From Verrucomicrobiales bacterium (lineage in GTDB: Bacteria > Verrucomicrobiota > Verrucomicrobiia > Verrucomicrobiales > DEV007), in contig JARGPI010000003.1 of the NCBI GenBank assembly GCA_029213005.1, forward strand, positions 310,001-374,000: DNA of 64,000 nt. Reading direction: 5' to 3'. Position numbers and translations under genes: made by a program. The notes under the pieces are model-generated. The model was not told the origin of the DNA and did no database searches. It was given only the letters and a program-made list of their open reading frames with translations. This document shows, in pieces, positions 34,789 through 42,481 of the stretch; position 1 is the stretch's first letter, and the number at the start of each line of letters is the position of its first letter.

Positions 34789-37353
34789 ATGGTGATGTGG
34801 GTGCTTCTCGTCATTTTGATGACGCCACTGCGGGCAGATATGGAAACTCTGCTTTCCTCCAGCTGCCTCGATTGTCACGACGACCTCTCGGAAAAAGGCG
34901 GACTCTCTCTCGAAAGTATTGATTCCGATATCAACGGAGCCAATGCCGAAATCTGGAAAAAATGTCTCGAACAAATTGAGCGTGGTTTTATGCCTCCGGC
35001 TGAAAAGACGCAACCGAGTCCCGATTTAAAGAATGCAGCGATTCTTGATTTGGAAGAGCGTCTCGTAAATCACTACCAAAGCCAACCGGCGGAAGGTAGG
35101 CAAACTGTCCTGCGGCGGCTCAATCGAGTCGAGTATCGAAATACCATTAGCGACCTTTTAAAACTGGAACTGGGCCGGGATCCCACTACCGATTTTCCCG
35201 GAGACGAGCGATCTCACGGTTTTGCTACAAACGGGGAAAAGTTGGTGACTTCAAACTTTCTGCTCCGCCGGTACCTCGAAGCGGCAGAGGGCATTGTCTC
35301 ACAGGCCGTTCATTTCAGACCCCGGCCTGAAACGCAGCAATGGAAGATGAAACCTCCGTTTGATCGCTCGACTCAGGCTGAAATCCAGCAGGCGGCAGCC
35401 TACTACCGAAAGACGGAACAGGTTCAGCCCTATCAGGATATCTGCGGTCGAATCGGGGCAGGGGGAGCGCCTTTTTCCGGTTACCACCCACTCGATGATC
35501 TGAGTGCCGAAGGAGTTCCGGAAAGCGGGCTCTACTCCATCAAAATGTTAGTGGAAGGCAAATATAGGCATTCGCTCAAATACGAACACTTTGTCCGTTT
35601 TAAGCCACTCTGGGATGGATCGGAACCGATTCGGCTTTCTCTATCCACCGCGACCCTGCAGGGCATTGATCCACTCAATAAAGAAGTTCGGAGATTTGCG
35701 GCGACTCATGAGCAGAAAAACCAAACTGAAATTGCGACCTGGGATCTGCCGGATGACGAAAAAATCTGGCTTGAGGTGAAAGTCTGGCTCGAGAAAGGAC
35801 AATTCCCGAGGCTGGGATTTCCCAACGGACCAACCAATTCGAATCACCGGATTCAGAGTTACTTTGATGAACTGGCCAAGCAAACCTATACTCCCGATGC
35901 GCTCGCAGAGCATCTCGAGCGAAAGCAAAAATACGGCGGCTGGAGTTCGTTTGTCTTCTTTGAGTCTCCGCGGATTCGATTGCATGAAATCGAAGTGGAG
36001 GGGCCGCTAAATGAGGTCTGGCCGCCGGAGAGCCATCGCACCATTTTCGGAGATGATAAGTATCAACCCGAGAAAGCCGGTGAAGTTCTGCAAAATTTCG
36101 CTTCCAAAGCGTGGCGACGTCCCGTCGCTAAGGGCGAGATAGAGCCTATCTTATCACTGGTGAAAGCGACCGAAAAAGACGGCGCGACTCCGGAGGAGGC
36201 GATTCAGGAAGGCATCAAAGCGATTCTCTGTTCTCCGGGTTTTATCTACCTTGAAGAACGGAACGAGTCGCTGAATGACTACGAACTGGCCGCCCGTTTG
36301 TCCTACTTTCTGACCGCCTCGCAACCTGACCGCCAACTGGCGGACAAAGCGGCGCGGGGCGAAGTTGGCGGCTCGCTGGCTGATGAGGCAAAACGGATTC
36401 TGTCGTCACCGGTTTCCGACTCTTTTGTGAATGAGTTTCTGGACGGTTGGCTGCAATTGAACAAGCTGGGTTCAATGGCTCCGGACCCGCATCGCTTCAG
36501 CGTCTACTACAACGACCGACTCGAACCGGCGATGCGGCGCGAGACGCGTTCCTATTTTCGATACCTGCTCGATACCAATCGCCCGGTAAAAGAGTTTCTC
36601 GATTCGGACTATACCTTTGCCAATGAAGAGTTGGCCGCGTTGTATGGAATCAAAGCCGACGAGTTTGCTGCGCAGCGGAACAATCCTGTCGAAGGATTGC
36701 CGGAACGTTATCTCCGTCAGGATGGTAAGGGTGACTCACCAACCATGCGGTATGCAAAGGTGAAACTCGAAGACCGTCGGCGGGGCGGGCTGCTCGGGCA
36801 GGCTGGAATTCTGACTTTGACAGCAAACGGGGTTGATACCTCTCCCGTGATCCGCGGCGTCTGGCTGCTCGAAAATATCCTGGGAACGCCTCCCTCACCG
36901 CCTCCGCCCGGAGTTCCTGCCATTGAGCCTGACATTCGTGGCGCGAAGACCATTCGGGAGCAGTTGGAGAAACATCGCGATGCCAAAGCCTGTCGTTCCT
37001 GCCACGCTCACATCGATCCCCCGGGATTTGCGCTGGAGAGTTTTGATCCAATCGGGAAGTGGCGAGGGCACTACCGGGTCGATACGAAATATATAGAAAT
37101 CGATTCGACCGGTAGTTTCGGTGACGTAAAGTTTTCTGACATCACGGAATTCAAAGCGGAACTGTTAAAGCGCGAAGATGCGTTTGCCCGCTGTGTGGTA
37201 GAGAAATTGTTACTACACGCGTTGGGTCGGGAACTGACCGTTACCGACCGGCCATCGATCCGGGCTATTCTTGAGAAAACCCGAAAGGACGGCTATCGAT
37301 TACAGGATCTGGTGATCGCTGTAGTGGAAAGTGAAATCTTTAGTAGAAAGTAA
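34789..37353 (+). CDS. Exported DUF1587/DUF1592/DUF1588/DUF1585 protein with cytochrome-c motif
   Basis: About 854 residues from ATG at 34789, which begins a clean signal peptide (MVMWVLLVILMTPLRA). A longer version from ATG 34693 would add 32 residues encoded by the repeat array, but AAGG lies at suitable distance before that ATG, so the choice is open. CLDCH (residues 26-30) is a haem-c motif. DUF1587 is at LRRLNRVEYRNTISDLLKLE, DUF1592 around SYFLTASQPDRQLADKAARG, DUF1588 with CRSCHAHIDPPGFALESFD, and DUF1585 at the end (ALGRELTVTDRPSIRAIL). These large proteins pair with DUF1552 proteins in planctomycete-type genomes; function is unproven. Confidence 0.9.
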   Translation: MVMWVLLVILMTPLRADMETLLSSSCLDCHDDLSEKGGLSLESIDSDINGANAEIWKKCLEQIERGFMPPAEKTQPSPDLKNAAILDLEERLVNHYQSQPAEGRQTVLRRLNRVEYRNTISDLLKLELGRDPTTDFPGDERSHGFATNGEKLVTSNFLLRRYLEAAEGIVSQAVHFRPRPETQQWKMKPPFDRSTQAEIQQAAAYYRKTEQVQPYQDICGRIGAGGAPFSGYHPLDDLSAEGVPESGLYSIKMLVEGKYRHSLKYEHFVRFKPLWDGSEPIRLSLSTATLQGIDPLNKEVRRFAATHEQKNQTEIATWDLPDDEKIWLEVKVWLEKGQFPRLGFPNGPTNSNHRIQSYFDELAKQTYTPDALAEHLERKQKYGGWSSFVFFESPRIRLHEIEVEGPLNEVWPPESHRTIFGDDKYQPEKAGEVLQNFASKAWRRPVAKGEIEPILSLVKATEKDGATPEEAIQEGIKAILCSPGFIYLEERNESLNDYELAARLSYFLTASQPDRQLADKAARGEVGGSLADEAKRILSSPVSDSFVNEFLDGWLQLNKLGSMAPDPHRFSVYYNDRLEPAMRRETRSYFRYLLDTNRPVKEFLDSDYTFANEELAALYGIKADEFAAQRNNPVEGLPERYLRQDGKGDSPTMRYAKVKLEDRRRGGLLGQAGILTLTANGVDTSPVIRGVWLLENILGTPPSPPPPGVPAIEPDIRGAKTIREQLEKHRDAKACRSCHAHIDPPGFALESFDPIGKWRGHYRVDTKYIEIDSTGSFGDVKFSDITEFKAELLKREDAFARCVVEKLLLHALGRELTVTDRPSIRAILEKTRKDGYRLQDLVIAVVESEIFSRK

Positions 37354-37355
37354 CG

Positions 37356-37883
37356 TTAGCCTTCCTTCGTCTTCACTCCCAATTCTTCGAGTTTTGCGAC
37401 GATGTCAGCGCCGTGATCGCCGACTTTTACTTTCTTATCGATGTAAGCGATTTTACCCTCAGCATCGATATAGAAAGTCCATCGTTGCGGGAAAGGGCGG
37501 GTTGCACTGACCACGCCGTATGCTTTGGCGACTTCTTTTCCGGGATCACTCAGGATTGGATAATTCAGCTCCAGATCTTTAGCAAAGGCGGTGTTTTTCT
37601 CGACGGTATCGCAACTCGCAGTGAAGTGTGCCACCTCGTATTTTGCGAGGCTTTCTCCATTTTCCCGAAGGGATTTGCACTCCTTGGTACAACCTCCGGT
37701 GAAGGCTTTAGGGAACCAGGCGAGAACTACGGCGGTGCCCTTCAGATCAGCTAATTTATAGGTTTTACCGTCGCTTCCGGTAAGTTCAAAGGCAGGCGCG
37801 TCGTCTCCGGTTTCCAGTTGGGCTGAGGCAAAAATAGGCATAAGAAGTGAGGCGCAAATGAGCGTTTTCAGGATTGATTTCAT
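37356..37883 (-). CDS. Exported peroxiredoxin (AhpC/TSA, BCP-like)
   Basis: A 175-residue thioredoxin-fold peroxidase with signal peptide (LKTLICASLLMPIFASA). The peroxidatic site P58-K-A-F-T-G-G-C65 matches PxxxTxxC; a second cysteine (C69) lies four residues on and may act as resolving Cys, close to the BCP arrangement. C91-region Cys in FTASCDTVEKN is another candidate. Signal peptide implies periplasmic removal of peroxides. It converges with the DUF1592-type gene, the stops being 2 bases apart. Confidence 0.9.
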   Translation of the reverse strand: MKSILKTLICASLLMPIFASAQLETGDDAPAFELTGSDGKTYKLADLKGTAVVLAWFPKAFTGGCTKECKSLRENGESLAKYEVAHFTASCDTVEKNTAFAKDLELNYPILSDPGKEVAKAYGVVSATRPFPQRWTFYIDAEGKIAYIDKKVKVGDHGADIVAKLEELGVKTKEG

Positions 37884-37927
37884 GATCTGACCATCATCTC
37901 TTATGATAGCCGGTCAAAGACGTATAA

Positions 37928-38368
37928 ATGGTAGCATTGGATCAAATACAACTCATTGAGTTTAGAGGGAATCTTTTTCCGGAATGGATGGAACTACGGC
38001 AAAAGGTGCTCCGTGAACCTTTGGGGCTTGCTTATTCAGATGCCGATATCGATGCGGAAGCTGATCAGTGGCATCTCTGCGGTTTTAAAGACGGGAAACT
38101 TATCGCGGGACTGATCCTTCTACCGAAAGCTTCGGTCATTAAAATGAGACAAGTCGCGGTTCATCCCGATTTTCAGGGCAAAGGTGTCGGCTCTCAGCTG
38201 GTGCGTTCCGCGGAGGAATTGGCTATCGAACTTGGCGGTGACCGGATGGTTTTGCATGCCCGGGAAAGTGCTGTTTCGTTCTATCGGAACCTTGGCTACG
38301 ACGTTTCCAGAGAGGCGTTTATCGAGATCGGGCTGCCGCATTTTCGAATGGACAAGTCGCTGGAGTAA
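37928..38368 (+). CDS. GNAT family N-acetyltransferase
   Basis: A 146-residue acetyltransferase. VIKMRQVAVHPDFQGKGVGS near residue 70-89 is motif A (acetyl-CoA binding), followed by LHARESAVSFYRNLGYDV as motif B. The compact form resembles ElaA-type GNATs. It diverges from the peroxiredoxin gene. The substrate is unknown. Confidence 0.9.
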   Translation: MVALDQIQLIEFRGNLFPEWMELRQKVLREPLGLAYSDADIDAEADQWHLCGFKDGKLIAGLILLPKASVIKMRQVAVHPDFQGKGVGSQLVRSAEELAIELGGDRMVLHARESAVSFYRNLGYDVSREAFIEIGLPHFRMDKSLE

Positions 38369-38512
38369 ATTGCGGCTGACAGCGCGAAAACCCTTATTTA
38401 GAGCGGATCTTAGGGTCTGCTAATCTGAACAGGGCGTTATAAAATGTCACCAAAGAGACGGTTGCTATCTGCCGAAATTGTAACGAAAGTGGTTCTGAGA
38501 ACGATATAAATC

Positions 38513-38722
38513 ATGGCAGATTATCTTGTAGACGCAGTCGTGGAAAAATCATCCATCTATCAGGAATTTCTGGCGGAACGCGAAGAAATCCTGAAGCACA
38601 AATGGCTTCAAAGTGAAGCCGTGGGACATGATGTAGGCTTTGATGCAGCCCTGGTTGACTGGGCGCTGAATCATCGCTCCAAATGGAAGCAAAAACGCTC
38701 TTCGAAAGAAGAAAGTCACTAA
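38513..38722 (+). CDS. Small DUF4032-like stand-alone domain protein
   Basis: A 69-residue protein. The stretch YQEFLAEREEILKHKWLQSE then GHDVGFDAALVDWALNHRSKW resembles the end region of DUF4032 proteins (LxHRWYLSExxGRDVGxxxAVxDY), here as an independent unit with a basic Lys/Arg-rich tail. No catalytic residues are evident. The gene converges with gluconokinase, 10 bases apart. Function is unknown; the similarity is from motif memory. Confidence 0.65.
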   Translation: MADYLVDAVVEKSSIYQEFLAEREEILKHKWLQSEAVGHDVGFDAALVDWALNHRSKWKQKRSSKEESH

Positions 38723-38732
38723 AAAAACACCA

Positions 38733-39236
38733 TCACTGTAGCAACCAGTTGGTTGCTTCCTTTACCATCTTTTCAACAGGTTGGTCGATCGGGAGATCCA
38801 GGCATTTCCTCCCCTCCGGCACCGGGGCTTCAAGCGTTTCAAACTGGCTTTTCAGCAGGTGTGCCGGCATAAAATGCTCCCGTTCCTTCATCCGGTTGTG
38901 GATCGTCTCGAAAGATCCCGTGAGATGAATGAAGCGGGGTGAGGCGACCAGATTTTCTGCGAGGTAATCGCGGTAGCTCTCCTTGAGCGCGGAACAGCCC
39001 ACCAGGACAAAATCGTAGTTCTCCGCCTCGCGATTTGCGGCTGAGATGATCCGGTCGAACCAGGGCCAGCGGTCAACATCGGTAAGTGGTTGACCGGAAG
39101 ACATCTTCGCGATGTTCGACTCCGGGTGAAGCTCATCGCCCTCGAGGTAAATCGCATTCAAATCGGCGGCGATCCTGCCACCGATGGTGGATTTCCCGCA
39201 ACCCGAGACCCCCATGATGATAATGATCTGTCCCAT
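38733..39236 (-). CDS. gntK: Gluconokinase
   Basis: A 167-residue P-loop kinase that makes 6-phosphogluconate from gluconate and ATP. Walker A is MGVSGCGKST at residues 8-17. The substrate region EGDELHPESNIAKMSSGQPL then TDVDRWPWFD is characteristic of GntK. CSALKESYRDYL and REHFMPAHLLKSQFETLE are the other family blocks. It follows the enolase-superfamily gene by 9 bases, suggesting a sugar-acid catabolic operon. Confidence 0.95.
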   Translation of the reverse strand: MGQIIIIMGVSGCGKSTIGGRIAADLNAIYLEGDELHPESNIAKMSSGQPLTDVDRWPWFDRIISAANREAENYDFVLVGCSALKESYRDYLAENLVASPRFIHLTGSFETIHNRMKEREHFMPAHLLKSQFETLEAPVPEGRKCLDLPIDQPVEKMVKEATNWLLQ

Positions 39237-39245
39237 TCCGAAACT

Positions 39246-40652
39246 TTAGCCTTTTCCGTAGACGGGGGAGGGCAGCGTGCGCTGAATTTCGTCGACTCGA
39301 TATCCGAAGCCGGTATTACCCAGTGTCGAGCCATCGAGAATTCCCTTGCTCCGGCGATAGAGATGAGGATGAATTTCACGTTCCGGAGCACTCGCCTCCG
39401 GGTAAAACTGCATCCCGTTACTCTCAACGCCCATGATGGTGCCGATATGGGAAGCGAGCAGAAAGTGCGGAACTTGAGCGAGCATCGGGTTGGTTAAGTC
39501 CTGAACCATCAGGGTCATACCGTGTGCCTTGGCCCATGCGCCGGATAACAGGGCACCGGTTTGGGTTTTGCAGGTTTTCAGAGCAACTCCGGACCAACCG
39601 AGTTCACGGCCCATGCGGACGTATTTCCAATCGTGAGCGCTTTCGTCCATAAACAGCGGTTTCCGGGAGCTCACACTGTGCACATCGATCCGGTGAGCTT
39701 CCAAATCATAAGGAAAGGGCTGCTCGACATAGAGAATTTTCTGATAGGTAACGGGATCGTCGATTTTGAGCTGATCCAGAATCTCGTTCACATAAGCGGG
39801 ATCGGTCACCGTGCAATTGAAGTCGGTGGTCAGCCAGGTGACCCCTTCCTCCCGGCAGATTTCGCCGATTTTCAGGAGGCGGGCGATATCCCATTCCTGG
39901 TCGTCGCCCCGCAGTTTCACTTTCAGGCAGTCGAGACCGTCGGTCCGGATCCAGTCTCTCAAGAGAACCGGATAGCCATCATCGGGCTCGCTGCCGGTTA
40001 ATTCGTCTTCGGAAATGGGGTCCAGCCCGCCGACAAGGTGCCAGACGGGGAGGCTTTTCGGTGGAGCAGGGTCGATAAAATCCGACAGGTATTTGCCCTC
40101 AAATGACACGGTATCGGTGGCCGATTCGAGAAAATTGGACAGTTCGACCGGGAGGTAATCGGATCCATAGGATTGGTAAACCGGGATTGAGAAAAGGTTA
40201 CCAAATGCGTCGTGAACCGCGATATCAAACAGTGAAAAGCAAACCAGAGCGGCGAGATGAGGGAGGGCCTCTTCCGGCGTGCGGTTTGCGTTGAATTTGG
40301 TTCTCAACTCCTCCAGTGCTCCTTCAATAAAAGAAAATCCCAACTCCACCGGGTGCCCGGATTTCGGATAAGATTCAAGTTCTTTTGCGAGGAGAATGGT
40401 GAAATCTTTAAGCGCAGTGTGGCGGTTTTCGTAGTCAATCGAGGACGGCCAGACCCAGCCCACAGATAGCGGAGTTTCGCCCCAGCCCTCGGACGTTGAA
40501 CCGTCGAAGCCCACCACTTTAACCCTGGCGCGGGCGCAGGTCACGGAACTGAGCGTTTGATTCCCGAATTTCAACGGAACCCGCATTTCGACGGGTAAAA
40601 AGAAAAGAGAGACCTCTACGATTTTGACGGGTGTGCCGCAGGTTTCCAACAT
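39246..40652 (-). CDS. Enolase-superfamily (mandelate racemase/muconate lactonising-like) enzyme
   Basis: A 468-residue enzyme. The N-terminal capping domain includes VTCARARVKVVGFDGS and EGWGETPLS. In the barrel, LKVKLRG gives the Lys acid/base, TDFNC the first metal Asp, YVEQPFPYD the Glu, and MDESAHDW the third acidic ligand; ALKTCKTQTGALLSGAWAKA follows. The set is complete enough for activity. It is longer than typical family members (about 380). With gntK downstream, a sugar-acid dehydratase or cycloisomerase role is likely but not shown. Confidence 0.87.
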   Translation of the reverse strand: MLETCGTPVKIVEVSLFFLPVEMRVPLKFGNQTLSSVTCARARVKVVGFDGSTSEGWGETPLSVGWVWPSSIDYENRHTALKDFTILLAKELESYPKSGHPVELGFSFIEGALEELRTKFNANRTPEEALPHLAALVCFSLFDIAVHDAFGNLFSIPVYQSYGSDYLPVELSNFLESATDTVSFEGKYLSDFIDPAPPKSLPVWHLVGGLDPISEDELTGSEPDDGYPVLLRDWIRTDGLDCLKVKLRGDDQEWDIARLLKIGEICREEGVTWLTTDFNCTVTDPAYVNEILDQLKIDDPVTYQKILYVEQPFPYDLEAHRIDVHSVSSRKPLFMDESAHDWKYVRMGRELGWSGVALKTCKTQTGALLSGAWAKAHGMTLMVQDLTNPMLAQVPHFLLASHIGTIMGVESNGMQFYPEASAPEREIHPHLYRRSKGILDGSTLGNTGFGYRVDEIQRTLPSPVYGKG

Positions 40653-40670
40653 GATTGATGTGACTAAAGA

Positions 40671-41312
40671 TTAACGGTTTTGATGAGCTGCTTCGAGTCG
40701 TTTGACGAGCTCTTTTCCAATAACACGTTTTTCTTCGATTGGCAGAGCTTTGTGAGTCCCGTCTGCGCCAAAAATAATCACTTCGTTTTGATCCTGATCA
40801 AAGCCGATATCTTTCCGACTCACATCATTTGCCACGATAAAATCGCAGCCTTTGCGGGTCAGCTTGTCCTTTGCGTTTGCGATCAGGTTCCCGGTTTCGG
40901 CGGCAAAGCCCATCAGGACGCCTTTGAATCTGAAGACGGATCGACAACTCCCGAGGATATCCTCAGTTTTTTCTAAAACGAGAGTGAGGTGATCGCCCGT
41001 TTTTTTGATCTTTTCCGGAGCGACTTTGGCGACCCGGTAGTCGGAAACTGCGGCGCAAAATACCGCAGCGTCGCATCCTGTAATGCGTTCTGCCACCGCA
41101 TCGTACATCTCTCGGGCGCTTTCCACCGAAATGAATTCGGAAACGGCGGGAGCGGCCCAATTGACTGGTCCGGCGATTAAAATGACTTCGTGTCCGTTTT
41201 CGAGGGCGGCTTCGGCTATGGAGTATCCCATTTTCCCGGAGGAACGATTGCTGATGTAGCGGACCGGATCGATCGGCTCCCGGGTGGGACCGGCGGTGAT
41301 GAGAATTCGCAT
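40671..41312 (-). CDS. coaB: Phosphopantothenate-cysteine ligase (unfused CoaB)
   Basis: A 213-residue protein corresponding to the C-terminal half of bifunctional CoaBC. MRILITAGPTREPIDPVRYI and NRSSGKMGYSIAEAAL are the CTP/nucleotide-binding start of CoaB; AAVSDYRV, KIKK and GFAAET are further active-site blocks. It joins 4'-phosphopantothenate to cysteine in CoA synthesis. The ATG lies one base after the stop of coaC, so the pair is translated as a unit although not fused. Confidence 0.95.
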   Translation of the reverse strand: MRILITAGPTREPIDPVRYISNRSSGKMGYSIAEAALENGHEVILIAGPVNWAAPAVSEFISVESAREMYDAVAERITGCDAAVFCAAVSDYRVAKVAPEKIKKTGDHLTLVLEKTEDILGSCRSVFRFKGVLMGFAAETGNLIANAKDKLTRKGCDFIVANDVSRKDIGFDQDQNEVIIFGADGTHKALPIEEKRVIGKELVKRLEAAHQNR

Positions 41313-41313
41313 G

Positions 41314-41862
41314 TTATTTCTTCAACAAACTCTCAATTTCTTCCACAATTCCCTCGACCGGCCAGAGTCGGCCAATGCCTTCATAACCGCAGGCGAGCAT
41401 GCCGTTTTCGGGGCCGACGAAGGAAACCTTCCGCTCTTTCAGGGTTTTCACATTCTGCTGAGTCGCGTCGTGGAGCCACATTTTACCGTTCATGGCCGGG
41501 GCGATCAGGACCGGGGCGAGGGTAGCGAGATGAATCGCGCTCAGGGTATCGTCGGCCAGACCGTGAGCGAATTTTGCGATCACGTTTGCAGTGGCAGGAG
41601 CGACGACAAGCAGATCGGCATTGTCCGCCAACTCGATATGACCGGGATGCCAATTTTGTTTCTCGTCGTATAGATCGGTTGTAACTGGCTGGCGGGAAAG
41701 CACTTTTAACGTCAGTGGAGTGATGAATTCCTGAGCATCACCTGTCATCACGACGTGAACTTCGTGCCCGAGCTTGGACAACTGACTGGTCAGGTCGGCT
41801 GCTTTGTAGGCGGCGATTGATCCGGTCACTCCCAGAACAATATTTTTCCCTTTTTGAGCCAT
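41314..41862 (-). CDS. coaC: Phosphopantothenoylcysteine decarboxylase (unfused CoaC, flavoprotein)
   Basis: About 182 residues from ATG at 41862 (MAQKGKNIVLGVTGSIAAYK), chosen because the flavoprotein fold starts directly after. Catalytic His is in HPGHIELAD, the PxMNxxMW motif is APAMNGKMW, and the active-site Cys is in GMLACGYEGIGR. FMN binding uses TGSIAAYK and APATAN. It decarboxylates 4'-phosphopantothenoylcysteine. Bacteria usually have CoaB and CoaC in one chain; here they are two genes with a one-base gap. Confidence 0.94.
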   Translation of the reverse strand: MAQKGKNIVLGVTGSIAAYKAADLTSQLSKLGHEVHVVMTGDAQEFITPLTLKVLSRQPVTTDLYDEKQNWHPGHIELADNADLLVVAPATANVIAKFAHGLADDTLSAIHLATLAPVLIAPAMNGKMWLHDATQQNVKTLKERKVSFVGPENGMLACGYEGIGRLWPVEGIVEEIESLLKK

Positions 41863-41921
41863 ATTCGGAAAGAAAACACGGAACTGGAAAATCAAAAGCG
41901 ATCGTTTTCCGTCAAAAGATC

Positions 41922-41956
41922 AAATTGTATAATAATTATTGTTTTTATTACAATTT
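41922..41956. promoter_or_regulatory. Promoter-like TATAAT with flanking inverted repeat
   Basis: TATAAT at 41928-41933 lies 39 bases before the ATG of the next plus-strand gene; TTTTCC at 41905-41910 is a poor -35 at 17-base spacing. Inverted arms AAATTGTA (41922-41929) and TACAATTT (41949-41956) enclose the box and expected start point, as for a repressor operator. The same AT-rich island could serve coaC on the other strand. Confidence 0.4.
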
Positions 41957-41971
41957 AGAATATTGTTAAGT

Positions 41972-42367
41972 ATGGGCTTTGAATTTAAACATTACGCGTT
42001 TTTGACCATTCTGGTGTGCTCTTTGTGGGCCATTGTGGTTTCGGGACTGGTATCCGTTGAGGAGCTGGGCAAGATCAAGATGAACTCGGAACTTTCTCAG
42101 GAAGAGCCGGTTGATAATCATTTCGAAGGGATTCCTCTGGGAAACAAACTGGAGTCGATGATCAAGGTTTTGAATGTCGCGCTGCCGCTCGCATTTGTAG
42201 CGATTGTGATGCTCGTAATCACTTACAATTCAAATCCGATCGGATTTGGTTCGATGATGTTTGCGATTGTGATGTTCCTGTTTGCCGCGTCGAAATCGAT
42301 GGATGCCGCGGACGTGATCAATGCCTCGTCCGAATTCTCGATTGATGTCCGGGTTTGGTGGATGTGA
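41972..42367 (+). CDS. Small membrane protein of unknown function (three hydrophobic segments)
   Basis: 131 residues from ATG at 41972 (MGFEFKHYAF). Hydrophobic segments are FLTILVCSLWAIVVSGLV near the N-terminus and LNVALPLAFVAIVMLVIT and FGSMMFAIVMFLFAA in the middle, with an acidic loop between. I recognise no family. An upstream TTG at 41939 would add 11 residues and is less likely. The stop codon lies inside the first bases of the TGCGGACA repeat element. Confidence 0.7.
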   Translation: MGFEFKHYAFLTILVCSLWAIVVSGLVSVEELGKIKMNSELSQEEPVDNHFEGIPLGNKLESMIKVLNVALPLAFVAIVMLVITYNSNPIGFGSMMFAIVMFLFAASKSMDAADVINASSEFSIDVRVWWM

Positions 42368-42422
42368 TGCGGACACTTCTGTCCGCAGTTCAAGGTTTTG
42401 CGGACATGAGTGTCCGCATCAC
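42364..42422. repeat. Compound palindromic repeat TGCGGACA-N4-TGTCCGCA (two units)
   Basis: Unit one is TGCGGACA (42368-42375) CTTC TGTCCGCA (42380-42387). Unit two is TGCGGACA (42399-42406) TGAG TGTCCGCA (42411-42418). The outer ends extend to GTGA and TCAC, making the whole element an inverted repeat of about 59 bases. It overlaps the stop codon of the preceding gene and is followed by locus 3 of the other repeat. It may be a REP-like or small non-autonomous element. Confidence 0.85.
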
Positions 42423-42433
42423 GAGGACCTGCC

Positions 42434-42468
42434 TGTACCCTGTACAATGCCGGACGGTACCCTGTACA
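42434..42468. repeat. Palindromic repeat locus 3 (two 13-bp units)
   Basis: TGTACCCTGTACA at 42434-42446 and GGTACCCTGTACA at 42456-42468 (first base differs), 22 bases apart. It sits between the convergent ends of the small membrane protein gene and pntB. Confidence 0.9.
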
Positions 42469-42481
42469 ATCGCTCCGAGTT

